Positions 17,733 through 24,467 of a DNA stretch of 24,467 nucleotides are shown piece after piece. The translations under genes were made by a program, and so were the position numbers. The stretch spans positions 21,191 through 45,657 of the forward strand of contig DBXY01000032.1 of the NCBI GenBank assembly GCA_002309765.1. Reading direction: 5' to 3'. The notes below the pieces were generated by a model that worked only from the letters and a program-made list of their open reading frames with translations, was not told where the DNA came from and did no database searches. The stretch comes from Verrucomicrobia bacterium UBA1200 (GTDB taxonomy: Bacteria; Verrucomicrobiota; Kiritimatiellia; RFP12; UBA1067). The stretch's first letter is position 1, and each line of letters starts with the position of its first letter.

Positions 17733-18633
17733 TTTTCTCCCAAATTTCTTCCACTCGGTCCGCGATCTCCGCCACCGGCATCCCCGGCACCGGTTCGACC
17801 CAATCCACTTCCGCTTGATGGCGGAACCAGGTTTCTTGACGTTTCGCCAGCTGTCTGGTGCGAACCACAATCCGATCCTTTGCCTCGGCCAAAGTACAGC
17901 GTCCGTCCAACAGCTCGACGGTCTCGGCGTAACCGATGGCCTGCGCGGCGGTGTCAGACCACACCGGAAAGCGATCCCGCAAATGCCGCACTTCATCGAT
18001 CAAGCCTTGCTCGAACATCTGGTCCACCCGGCGGGCCACCCGTTCGCACAACACTTCGCGAGGATAACGCAACCCGACCAACCGCGGCCGCGTCCCGTTC
18101 CGCCACTGCTCCGGCAGGGTACCGGACAGTTCCAGCTGTTCGGCGGCGCGCAGTAAACGCCGGGGGTTTTCTACATCCTGCAAACGGCTAAAACCATCGG
18201 GCCAACGCGATTCCAATTCATGGCGAAGGGCCGCCGCTCCGCGCTCCTCGTAAAACCGACGCCATTCTTCACGAATCCGGGAATCGGACGGAGCCCCCTG
18301 CAAACCTTCGGTCAAAGCCTTGAGGTAAAGGCCGGTGCCGCCGGCCACCACCACCGGCGTGTTGCGTTGCGTCTGCAACGCCAACCGCGCTTCTTCAATC
18401 CAACGGCCGGTATTGAACATCTGGTCGGGATCGACCAAATCAATGCCGAAATATTCCACCCCGCCGCGCTCGGCAAGCGTCGGTTTCGCGGTCCCGATAT
18501 CCATGCCCCGGTAAACCAACATCGAATCGGCGGACAGCACCGCTGCGCCCCGGCGCTCCGCAAGCAGTTGCGCCACCGCGCTCTTACCGGTAGCGGTGGC
18601 TCCGGCCAAAACCAAGAACGGAGCGGATTTAAT
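17707..18633 (-). CDS. miaA: tRNA dimethylallyltransferase, predicted AUU start
   Basis: 308 residues from the proposed start. It adds a dimethylallyl group to A37 of tRNAs reading U-initial codons. The P-loop is GATATGKS (11-18), followed by LSADSMLVYRGMDIGTAKP, GGTGLYLKALTEG, and the family region RYPREVLCERVARRVDQMFEQGL. The start is unusual: AAAGGAGG (18640-18647) ends 6 bases before an ATT codon (18631-18633), which shares one base with the queH TAA. Starting there gives M-K-S-A-P-F-L-V-L-A-G, the normal short MiaA N-terminus. The nearest ATG (18693) and a TTG (18705) are deep inside queH, lack a good binding site and add 20-24 atypical residues. The 3' end overlaps radC by 26 bases. Confidence 0.95.
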   Translation of the reverse strand: MKSAPFLVLAGATATGKSAVAQLLAERRGAAVLSADSMLVYRGMDIGTAKPTLAERGGVEYFGIDLVDPDQMFNTGRWIEEARLALQTQRNTPVVVAGGTGLYLKALTEGLQGAPSDSRIREEWRRFYEERGAAALRHELESRWPDGFSRLQDVENPRRLLRAAEQLELSGTLPEQWRNGTRPRLVGLRYPREVLCERVARRVDQMFEQGLIDEVRHLRDRFPVWSDTAAQAIGYAETVELLDGRCTLAEAKDRIVVRTRQLAKRQETWFRHQAEVDWVEPVPGMPVAEIADRVEEIWEKNGAITSEI

Positions 18634-19168
18634 GGGACGCCTCCTTTCGGACGCTGAATTCGCAACCGCAATAATTTTGGCGGTACAATCCATACTGCTC
18701 GGCAAGTTTTATGGAATGCAGGAAACCGTCGCGCTTTTTAAAATCCACGGGAAGGAAACGGTCGCCACCGACCTCCCGCCCCGCCTCAAAAACGGAAGCG
18801 GAGCGTTTGTGCGGGCTGACGGTAAGCGAAGTCGTGAAAGCCTCCGCACCCAAACGGTCAAGCGACTCGGCGGCCCGACGGAGGGAAAAACGGAAGCATC
18901 TGGCGCAACGGGCACCGCCTTCGCGGCAATCCTCGTAACCGGCGGCCACCTCTTCCAACCAACGGGCATGGTCGGGCGGATCCACCACCACCTCGGCGGC
19001 GGTCGCGTCAGCCAGCTGTCGCAGCGCGGCCAAACGGCGCTCGAACTCCTCGGACGGCGCTATGTTTGAATTGGAAAAGAACAGCACCGGCTCGTGCCCC
19101 GCATCGCGCAGGGCCAGCAGACAATGGCTGGCGCACGGGCCGCAACAACTATGCAGAAGCACCCGCAT
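18629..19168 (-). CDS. queH: Epoxyqueuosine reductase QueH
   Basis: 179 residues. It reduces epoxyqueuosine to queuosine at tRNA position 34, replacing cobalamin-dependent QueG. Cys residues of the family are in place: LLHSCCGPC (Cys8, Cys9, Cys12), CARC (Cys88, Cys91) and YCGCEFS (Cys167, Cys169), which hold an iron-sulfur cluster and a redox disulfide. Also visible is FFSNSNIAPSEEFERR. The ATG at 19166-19168 is chosen because AGAGGA lies 8 bases before it and M-R-V-L-L-H matches the family start; upstream ATG 19177 and TTG 19192 are badly spaced. It overlaps the OppF-like gene by 20 bases and its stop shares a base with the proposed miaA start. Confidence 0.95.
   Translation of the reverse strand: MRVLLHSCCGPCASHCLLALRDAGHEPVLFFSNSNIAPSEEFERRLAALRQLADATAAEVVVDPPDHARWLEEVAAGYEDCREGGARCARCFRFSLRRAAESLDRLGAEAFTTSLTVSPHKRSASVFEAGREVGGDRFLPVDFKKRDGFLHSIKLAEQYGLYRQNYCGCEFSVRKEASH
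18631..18647 (-). promoter_or_regulatory. Shine-Dalgarno and AUU start of miaA overlapping the queH stop
   Basis: Read on the minus strand: AAAGGAGG, six bases (CGTCCC), then ATT, whose last T is followed by AA; the queH stop TAA begins at the base shared with ATT. The site lies within the last codons of queH. An AUU start is rare (infC is the classic case) and is selected against by initiation factor IF3, so miaA expression may depend on re-initiation by ribosomes finishing queH. Confidence 0.6.
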
Positions 19169-20003
19169 CGGCGGCATCCTCTGGACGGTCAATCCGCGGC
19201 ACGGCGTCCATCAGCAACTTTGTGTAATCGTTCTGCGGATGGGCCAGCACCTCGCGGGTCGGGCCGGTCTCCACCACCTTGCCGTTGTACATCACCAAGA
19301 CCCGGTCGGCGATATGCTCCACCACGCTGATGTTGTGGGTGATGAAAAGATACGAAAGACCGAACTGTTCCTTCAGGTCGGCCAACAGATTCAGCACCTG
19401 CGCCTGAATGGACAAATCCAATGCGCTCACCGCCTCGTCGCAAATCAACAGCCGGGGCTGGAGCGCCAAGGCCCGCGCGATGCAAATCCGCTGGCGTTGC
19501 CCGCCGGAAAATTCGTGGGGATAGCGGTCAAGAAGCTCCGGACCCAAACCAACGTTCGACAACAACCGCTCGGCCATCGGGCGGCGGGCGGACTTTTCAA
19601 CCAGCCGGTGCGCCACCGCCGCCTCGGTAAGGATGTCCAGAATCGTATGGCGGGGGTTGAGCGAGGCGTGGGGATCCTGAAACACCACCTGGACATCGCG
19701 CCGATAGCGCTGAAGCCTCGCCCCGCGGAATTTCAGCACATCCTCGCCGTCGAGCAGGATTTCCCCCGCCCTCGGTTTGGCCAATCTGAGGATGGTGCGA
19801 GCGAGGGAGGACTTACCGCAACCGCTCTCGCCCACCACGCCCAGCGTCTCCCCCGCGTTTAACACGAAATCCACGCCGTCCACCGCCTTCACCCACCCTA
19901 CGGTACGGGCAAAGACCCCCTTTTTGATGGGAAACCAAGTTTTTACCCCGCGCACCTCAAGCAGCGGGACAGTGGTTCGGCGAGTGTCGGACGTGTCATT
20001 CAT
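19149..20003 (-). CDS. OppF/DppF-like peptide ABC transporter ATPase
   Basis: 284 residues. It would power oligopeptide or dipeptide uptake on the inner face of the membrane. Walker A GESGCGKS (58-65), Q-loop FQDPHASLNPR (108-118), signature FSGGQRQR (165-172), Walker B LLICDEAVSALD (185-196) and the switch His223 are intact. The early WFPIKKGVFARTVGWVKAVDGV segment and the DPHASLNPR loop are typical of the OppF type. AGAGGTGA precedes the ATG. No OppA, OppB, OppC or OppD gene is in the window, so its partners are elsewhere. It lies 19 bases after yidC and overlaps queH. Confidence 0.93.
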   Translation of the reverse strand: MNDTSDTRRTTVPLLEVRGVKTWFPIKKGVFARTVGWVKAVDGVDFVLNAGETLGVVGESGCGKSSLARTILRLAKPRAGEILLDGEDVLKFRGARLQRYRRDVQVVFQDPHASLNPRHTILDILTEAAVAHRLVEKSARRPMAERLLSNVGLGPELLDRYPHEFSGGQRQRICIARALALQPRLLICDEAVSALDLSIQAQVLNLLADLKEQFGLSYLFITHNISVVEHIADRVLVMYNGKVVETGPTREVLAHPQNDYTKLLMDAVPRIDRPEDAADAGASA

Positions 20004-20022
20004 GGGTCACCTCTCTAAGGGG

Positions 20023-21831
20023 TTACGCGTGACGGCGTTGCTGGCGGGTGAGATTTTGCGTTGGCTGGGAATCTCCTCCGTCTTTCTTCTGTCCAGCGCG
20101 GTGAATCATCACCATCTGGATGATTGACAGCACCTGGCTTACAGTCCAATACAGCGACAACGCGCTGGGGAAACTGTAAAACATGAAAAGCATCATCACC
20201 GGCATGAGAATCATCATCATCCGCTGCTGCTGAGGGTCGCCGGTGGAAGGTGTGAGATAACTCTGCAACGCCATAGTGCCGGCCATCAGAATCGGGAGAA
20301 TGTTCAGCGGGATCGGCAACACCCCGGCAAAAAGGTTTTCCGCCTCGCTGAGGTCACGAATCCAAAGGAAATCAGCGTAACGCAATTCCACCGCGCTGCG
20401 GAGCACGGTGAACAGCGCGATAAACACCGGAATCTGGATCAGCATCGGCAGGCAGCTGGAAAGCGGGTTGACCTTATGGTCGCGGTAAATCGCCCAGGTT
20501 TCCTGCTGAAGCTTTTGGGGATTGTCCTTGAACTGCTTCTGGATCTCTTTAAGCTTGGGCTGGATCTCCTGCATTTTCTTCATGCTTTCGGTGCTTTTCC
20601 GCGTAAGCGGCCAAAAGATGAGCCGCACCAAAAACGTTAGGAGGATTATCGCGATCCCGTAATTCGGAATCAGCCGGTAGAAGAAATTCAGGGTTGGCAC
20701 CAGCAGCTTGCAGAACCAAGAGAAGAAGCCAAACTCCATGATGTCATCCATCCGATTGCCCATCGCACGGAGAAGCGACAATTTTTTGGGGCCGATGAAC
20801 AACGTGTATTCGCGGGCTACGCTCTCGCCCTGCGCCACCGTTTGGCCGCGGTAGGAAACACGGGCGCGAAGTTCATGGAGCAGATAGGTCTGGCGGGTGG
20901 TATCGCGCACCATCGCGGCAGAGAATCCGGAGTTGGGCACATCGGAACTAAACACGTTCACAAAGAACCGGCTTTTAAGCGCCACCCACTGCTGGGGCAC
21001 ATCAACCGTAACCGGAGTTGACGGCGGCATCCCGGCCGCGGACTGGGCGCCGCCGCATCCGAAACCGCCGCCGGCATTACCGGCCAGCAATTTCTTGGTG
21101 TCCTTGTTTTGATCCCAAAACATTACCTTCTCCGCGCCGACCGGCAGCGAATCCATCGACAGAATATCGTTTTTGGACGACCCGCGCGGCATCGCCCCGA
21201 TGGAGACCGAGTTGTCACCCAACTGCAAAACTTGGTTACCCTCGTTTTTGAAAACGTCGCGCACCCGCACAATGTAATTGGATTCCACACTGATCACGCG
21301 CTGCACCCTAAGCCCGTTCGGGGCCGTGGCGACAAACTCCGCCCGGTTGGCTGAGGCGTCAAGCCGATAGGCCGCATTGGCGGGCAAGCCGGTGATACCC
21401 CCCAACTCCAATGCCGGGGCATCGGAAAAATCCAAGCAAACCGGCGGGTTCTTCTCGGGGTCAAGCTTACCGGCGTTGGTGGCAAACCGGGTCAGCGTCG
21501 CACGGCTGATAACCGCGCCGTGGCTGGAAAGATCCAGCGTCAAATCGCCGTTGGGAGAAGCTATCATCGCCTTCTCCTCCTTGGCGAGCGTGGCGGGGTC
21601 GGCCATCACCACGCTGTTGTCCGGAGAATTCTGTGGGGCGGCGGAGGTATTCTCCGCCGGGGCGGACGAGATCCCGGTATCCGCGGGAACGGCAACCTCT
21701 TCCTTGCGCTCGGCTTCAGCCTGGGCGGCGCGCGCCGCCTGGATTTTCTTAGACTGTTGGCCGGTGTAAAACAACCATCCCGCCAACGCCAATCCCAGCA
21801 GCAACGCAAAAAGCTTCTCTTGTTTGTTCAT
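20023..21831 (-). CDS. yidC: Membrane protein insertase YidC
   Basis: 602 residues, Gram-negative form. One N-terminal helix (LFALLLGLALAGWLFY) leads to a large periplasmic domain of about 320 residues, then the conserved insertase core: LIPNYGIAIILLTFLVRLIFWPLTRKS with the groove Arg near residue 403, the KEIQKQFKDNPQK cytoplasmic hairpin, NPLSSCLPMLIQIPVFIALF, and PSALSLYWTVSQVLSI. The tail is basic (TRQQRRHA). It inserts membrane proteins alone or with SecYEG. Of two adjacent ATGs the second is chosen, because GGAG lies 6 bases before it and only 3 before the first (21834). It follows yidD by 34 bases in the standard gene order. Confidence 0.97.
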   Translation of the reverse strand: MNKQEKLFALLLGLALAGWLFYTGQQSKKIQAARAAQAEAERKEEVAVPADTGISSAPAENTSAAPQNSPDNSVVMADPATLAKEEKAMIASPNGDLTLDLSSHGAVISRATLTRFATNAGKLDPEKNPPVCLDFSDAPALELGGITGLPANAAYRLDASANRAEFVATAPNGLRVQRVISVESNYIVRVRDVFKNEGNQVLQLGDNSVSIGAMPRGSSKNDILSMDSLPVGAEKVMFWDQNKDTKKLLAGNAGGGFGCGGAQSAAGMPPSTPVTVDVPQQWVALKSRFFVNVFSSDVPNSGFSAAMVRDTTRQTYLLHELRARVSYRGQTVAQGESVAREYTLFIGPKKLSLLRAMGNRMDDIMEFGFFSWFCKLLVPTLNFFYRLIPNYGIAIILLTFLVRLIFWPLTRKSTESMKKMQEIQPKLKEIQKQFKDNPQKLQQETWAIYRDHKVNPLSSCLPMLIQIPVFIALFTVLRSAVELRYADFLWIRDLSEAENLFAGVLPIPLNILPILMAGTMALQSYLTPSTGDPQQQRMMMILMPVMMLFMFYSFPSALSLYWTVSQVLSIIQMVMIHRAGQKKDGGDSQPTQNLTRQQRRHA

Positions 21832-21865
21832 CATTCACTCCAAAATCAACGCCCCAAAGCTCTTC

Positions 21866-22138
21866 TCACCCTTCGGTGGGGTCTTTAGTCTCCGGTCGCC
21901 ACTGGAACCCCTTCAGCGACCCTTTCGGCGGCACCGGGTCATATCCGTACGGACCGAACGGACGGCACCGCAACAAGCGGCGAAAGGTAAGGTAACATCC
22001 TCTCAAGCAACCGTGGGTTTGTATCGCCTCTATGCAAAAAGCGGAACAGGACGGCTCAAACCGGCAACAATTCCCCAAATGCGGAGATATCACAATTTGG
22101 TAAGCCCGCACCAGCATAATCAGCAGTTTTGCGATCAT
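21866..22138 (-). CDS. yidD: Membrane protein insertion efficiency factor YidD
   Basis: 90 residues. The YidD pattern is clear: a hydrophobic start (LLIMLVRAYQIVISP), then CRFEPSCSAFCIEAIQTHG, LRGCYLTFRRLLRCRPF and GYDPVP. It helps YidC-dependent insertion by an unresolved mechanism. It lies between rnpA (18 bases) and yidC (34 bases). The ATG has only a weak GGGACTGG upstream, suggesting coupling to rnpA translation. Confidence 0.96.
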   Translation of the reverse strand: MIAKLLIMLVRAYQIVISPHLGNCCRFEPSCSAFCIEAIQTHGCLRGCYLTFRRLLRCRPFGPYGYDPVPPKGSLKGFQWRPETKDPTEG

Positions 22139-22156
22139 CGCGAAACCAGTCCCGGC

Positions 22157-22552
22157 TCAATCGGACCAAACCCCGGCCCGCCGGAAAAGCGCGGCCAAAT
22201 CATCCATAACATCAGCGCACCGCTTGCCCGCGATACCCGACCTTGCCACCAGCACGGTCTCTAAATCGACAGGAAGGCAAAACTGCGAACGCCGAAACGC
22301 CTCGCGCAGCAGCCGTTTTGCGCGGTTGCGATCCACCGCGTCATGAAACGTCCGTTTAGAAACAACAACGCCGACCTTCGGGCCGGCGTCTGCACCCCGT
22401 AACATCCACGAAACCACCGTCTTTCCGCGAAACGTGCGCCCGGCGTCAAAAACCGGCTGGTATCGGGATGAAGGCAACCGCAACAACCGGACCGGCGGCG
22501 CGTCCACACCGGCGGTCCCGGATCTTACGGCATTTTCTTCCTTGGAGTCCAT
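22157..22552 (-). CDS. rnpA: Ribonuclease P protein component
   Basis: 131 residues. The core reads LRLPSSRYQPVFDAGRTFRG, VGVVVSKRTF, and the RNR motif in VDRNRAKRLLREAFR (73-87). It binds the catalytic RNase P RNA for 5' tRNA maturation. A variable 20-residue N-terminal extension precedes the family region. Two GGAG motifs lie upstream, one very close to the ATG and one 11 bases away. It follows rpmH by 18 bases. Confidence 0.95.
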   Translation of the reverse strand: MDSKEENAVRSGTAGVDAPPVRLLRLPSSRYQPVFDAGRTFRGKTVVSWMLRGADAGPKVGVVVSKRTFHDAVDRNRAKRLLREAFRRSQFCLPVDLETVLVARSGIAGKRCADVMDDLAALFRRAGVWSD

Positions 22553-22570
22553 GCCTCCAGGCGCTCCAGA

Positions 22571-22708
22571 TTAAACCTGGGTCAGGCGCAGGCGCCCCTT
22601 CTGGCGACGGGCACGAAGCACCGCCCGGCCGCCGGCGGTGGCCATGCGGGCACGGAAACCGATTTTACGAACACGCTTCAGCTTGGAAGGTTGCCAAGTC
22701 ATTTTCAT
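22571..22708 (-). CDS. rpmH: 50S ribosomal protein L34
   Basis: 45 residues, found by direct translation. It begins MKMTWQPSKLKRVRKIGF and is highly basic, as expected for L34, with the conserved ATAGGRAVLRARRQKGR. AGGAG lies 8 bases before the ATG. It is the first gene of the rpmH-rnpA-yidD-yidC run, with a promoter 40-70 bases upstream. The usual neighbour dnaA is absent here. Confidence 0.97.
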   Translation of the reverse strand: MKMTWQPSKLKRVRKIGFRARMATAGGRAVLRARRQKGRLRLTQV

Positions 22709-22746
22709 GGTAGCTTCTCCTATTCTTCTGGTCAAAAAGAAATATT

Positions 22747-22775
22747 AATTTACCATAAGCCGCGCTTAAGGTCAA
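22747..22775 (-). promoter_or_regulatory. Sigma70-type promoter of rpmH-rnpA-yidD-yidC
   Basis: On the minus strand, TTGACC (plus-strand 22770-22775) and TAAATT (22747-22752) are separated by 17 bases. Transcription would start near 22740, giving a leader of about 30 bases. It may drive the whole ten-gene run down to 14210, as no internal terminator was seen. Confidence 0.72.
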
Positions 22776-22799
22776 GCGCAGAAAGGAGCCAAGCGGAAG

Positions 22800-22820
22800 A
22801 AAAAATCAACGGAAACCGTT
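22800..22820 (-). terminator. Rho-independent terminator of the fucI-yitT unit
   Basis: On the minus strand a 5-bp stem AACGG/CCGTT with a TTT loop (plus-strand 22808-22820) is followed after GA by six T (22800-22805). It lies 11 bases beyond the YitT gene stop and upstream of the rpmH promoter, insulating the two units. Confidence 0.65.
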
Positions 22821-22831
22821 TCTTGCGCCGA

Positions 22832-23746
22832 CTAGTCACGCGGTCGCAAGTAGAACCGACCGATCACTCGCGAGGTACTGATAGCGTTGATGAACGCTTC
22901 GGGATCGATCCGCTTGCAGATTGAGTATATGTGCGGGGTATCGTCGGCCGCCACCACCGAATAGACCACATTGGTGTTTTGCCCGAGATAGCCGCCCTTC
23001 GCCTCGATCACGGTCGCGCCGTGGTGGCTCAACCGGTGGATTGCCTCGCAGATACGTTTCGGCTGGTTCGTTACGATAAGGAGCGTCTGGTACTGGTAGG
23101 CACGGTACATAAGGTGCACCACCTGTAACGTCACGAACTGGAAGACAATCGAATATAGCGCCCCCGACCAACCGAACGTATAACCGCCGCAAAGCAGGAT
23201 AAACGCATTGATGGCGAAGATGATGTTCCAGGTTTCCCGCCCTTTCTGTTCCGAAAGATAGATCGCGATAAAGTCCGTCCCGCCGGTCGTGGCGTTCCAT
23301 CTTAGACAGAGCGACATTCCGAACCCGAACACAATACCGCCGAAGAGACTGGTGACGAACGGATCCGCCCGCAAACGCGCCAACTCTTGCGGCGGGATGA
23401 ACGAGGTAATCGCGTCCATCGGCAGGATGTCCGCGAACAGTCCCGTTAGAAAGATGACAAAAAGCGATTGCATGGTGAAACGGCGACCGACGAACTTGAA
23501 GCCGATCCATACCGGCACAAGGTTCAGCGCGAGGTTGAAGGGCAGGAACGGCACGGTCACTCCCCAACCGTACAGATTGGAGAAATGCTGACCGAGCCGC
23601 TGCAAAATCATCGACGCGCCCGTTGCCCCGGCAGGATACAACCCGCCCCACTCGACAAACGTCCGGTAGTCGAGCGCCATCAGCAACGACGCAAACGTCA
23701 GCACGGCGAACCGTGCTGCCGTAACGCGCTTGTTATTGTCTGGCAT
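22832..23746 (-). CDS. YitT-family membrane protein with C-terminal DUF2179 domain
   Basis: 304 residues. About five hydrophobic segments fill the first two thirds, including GGLYPAGATGASMILQRL, GFKFVGRRFTMQSLFVIFLTG, and FGGIVFGFGMSLCLRWNATTGGTDFIAIYLS, a YitT hallmark. The last ~85 residues form the soluble DUF2179 domain (LLIVTNQPKRICEAIHRL, GATVIEAKGGYLGQ, YSICKRIDPEAFINAI). The substrate of this family is unknown; a transport role has been proposed. The ATG lacks a strong binding site and lies 8 bases after the fucI stop, so it is probably translated by coupling. A terminator follows. Confidence 0.9.
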   Translation of the reverse strand: MPDNNKRVTAARFAVLTFASLLMALDYRTFVEWGGLYPAGATGASMILQRLGQHFSNLYGWGVTVPFLPFNLALNLVPVWIGFKFVGRRFTMQSLFVIFLTGLFADILPMDAITSFIPPQELARLRADPFVTSLFGGIVFGFGMSLCLRWNATTGGTDFIAIYLSEQKGRETWNIIFAINAFILLCGGYTFGWSGALYSIVFQFVTLQVVHLMYRAYQYQTLLIVTNQPKRICEAIHRLSHHGATVIEAKGGYLGQNTNVVYSVVAADDTPHIYSICKRIDPEAFINAISTSRVIGRFYLRPRD

Positions 23747-23754
23747 ATCCCGCC

Positions 23755-24467
23755 TCAGCGGTTGGTTGCATACAACGGGCCGAAGTTCTTGCAGGCACGG
23801 AAGTCCGCGCCGGTCGGATCGTCAGACGCCCCGAAGAGCCCCCAGCAATGAGGCTGGTAAACCTGCTCCTCCGGCACGTTGTGCATCGCCACCGGGATGC
23901 GCAGCATCGATGCCAGGGTAATGATGTCCGCGCCGATATGCCCGTAGGCAATCGCGCCGTGGTTGGCGGCCCAGGCGTTCATCACCGAGTACACGTCCTT
24001 GAACGCGCCCTTTCCGGTCAAACGCGGAACGAACCAAGTGCACGGCCACTCCGGATTGGTACGGAGCATCAGCGTCTCCTGCTGTTTCGGGTCGAGCGTG
24101 ACCGACCACCCTTCGGCAATCTGCAACACCGGGCCTTGGCCTTTGACGATGGAAATGCGCGTCATGGTAAGCGGCATTCCTTTTGGAGTGAGGAAGGAAC
24201 TGGAAAAACCGCCGCCACGGAAGTACTCTACGCCCGCCGGCACCCACTTCGTGGCCTTGAGCGTCGCCTCCATATCAGCCTTTGAGACCTCCCACCAGTT
24301 TTTGAAAACACTCTTGCCTTTCTCTTTCATCTCGCCGGCCGCGTCCAGACAACAACTCCCGGAGTTCAGCAGATGGATGATGCCGTTTTTAGCGACACCC
24401 GTCAAACCCTTGCCGGTCGCGCGCTTCACCGCGTCGGACGACCAGTAGGTGCGAACATCGGCGAACA
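23755..24467 (-). CDS. fucI: L-fucose isomerase, C-terminal ~237 residues (5' end outside window)
   Basis: The frame is open to the right edge; the visible part starts F-A-D-V-R-T-Y-W-S-S-D-A-V-K-R, which continues like FucI. Matching segments include LLNSGSCCLDAAGE, EYFRGGGFSSSFL, KGQGPVLQIAEGW, FVPRLTGKGAFKDVYSVMN, YGHIGADIITLASMLRIPVAMHNVPEE and DFRACKNFGPLY. The His in MHNVPEE corresponds to the metal-binding His528 of the E. coli enzyme. It isomerises L-fucose to L-fuculose. It is co-transcribed with the YitT gene 8 bases downstream; the rest of any fucose operon is outside the window. The GTG at 24427-24429 is an internal codon, not the start. Confidence 0.95.
   Translation of the reverse strand, partial: FADVRTYWSSDAVKRATGKGLTGVAKNGIIHLLNSGSCCLDAAGEMKEKGKSVFKNWWEVSKADMEATLKATKWVPAGVEYFRGGGFSSSFLTPKGMPLTMTRISIVKGQGPVLQIAEGWSVTLDPKQQETLMLRTNPEWPCTWFVPRLTGKGAFKDVYSVMNAWAANHGAIAYGHIGADIITLASMLRIPVAMHNVPEEQVYQPHCWGLFGASDDPTGADFRACKNFGPLYATNR

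Noticed and set aside
17733..17996. 88-codon N-terminal extension of radC
   Set aside because: It lies wholly inside miaA in another frame, is Arg/Trp/Cys-rich without homology, and the ATG at 17732 has a good binding site.
22836..23651. 271-codon minus-strand frame inside the YitT gene
   Set aside because: Out-of-frame overlap with a recognisable YitT/DUF2179 protein; Arg-rich without domains.

Overview
The window (24.5 kb, GC-rich, densely coded, mostly on the minus strand) looks like the chromosome of a Gram-negative member of the PVC superphylum, most likely a Lentisphaerota/Kiritimatiellota-type carbohydrate degrader. This is inferred from a YidC with a large periplasmic domain, a Tat/lipoprotein-like GH109-type protein, several Gfo/Idh/MocA proteins, L-fucose isomerase, a CBM9-like protein and a pyruvate phosphate dikinase. 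No rRNA marker is present, so the assignment is moderate. No tRNA, rRNA, CRISPR array, transposase or prophage was seen.

Layout. 1-505 (+) is the 3' end of a gene encoding a Thr/Ala/Lys/Pro-rich linker with 32-residue tandem repeats and a C-terminal OST-HTH/LOTUS domain. 524-2260 (-) is a secreted DUF4139 protein, divergent from 2444-4179 (+), which holds an SppA-type S49 protease and a tightly linked CBM9-like protein. 4226-9579 (-) holds rpsL, rpsG, a terminator, a DUF362/ferredoxin protein, ppdK and an ArgA-like GNAT. 9703-12660 (-) has two Gfo/Idh/MocA proteins and a seven-helix membrane protein of unknown function. 12878-14230 (+) is a hisI-like gene followed by trxB. 14210-22708 (-) is a ten-gene run: rpmH, rnpA, yidD, yidC, an OppF-like ATPase, queH, miaA, radC, a GH109-type protein and an ABC-2-type permease. 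22832-24467 (-) is a YitT-family gene downstream of a fucI gene cut by the window edge.

How the genes work together. The ten-gene run joins ribosome and RNase P parts with the YidD/YidC membrane insertion pathway, two tRNA anticodon-loop modification enzymes (QueH for queuosine at position 34, MiaA for i6A at 37), a RadC-family protein and envelope or sugar functions. ppdK is linked to a ferredoxin-like DUF362 protein and a GNAT, suggesting central carbon/energy metabolism. FucI and the GH109-type protein fit use of mucin-type sugars.

Most interesting signals. (1) Two in-frame U-UUU-UUA slippery heptamers, 9 nt apart and preceded by AGGAG, lie at the 3' end of sppA, where the -1 frame is open straight through the CBM9-like gene; a -1 frameshift would make an SppA-CBM9 fusion. 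(2) miaA appears to start at an AUU codon that shares one base with the queH stop codon and lies 6 nt after AAAGGAGG. (3) The HisI-like protein has N-C-E-x-N where the family has D-C-D-x-D. (4) One Gfo/Idh/MocA protein lacks the usual catalytic Lys and His and is translationally coupled to an unknown membrane protein. All are sequence-based hypotheses.
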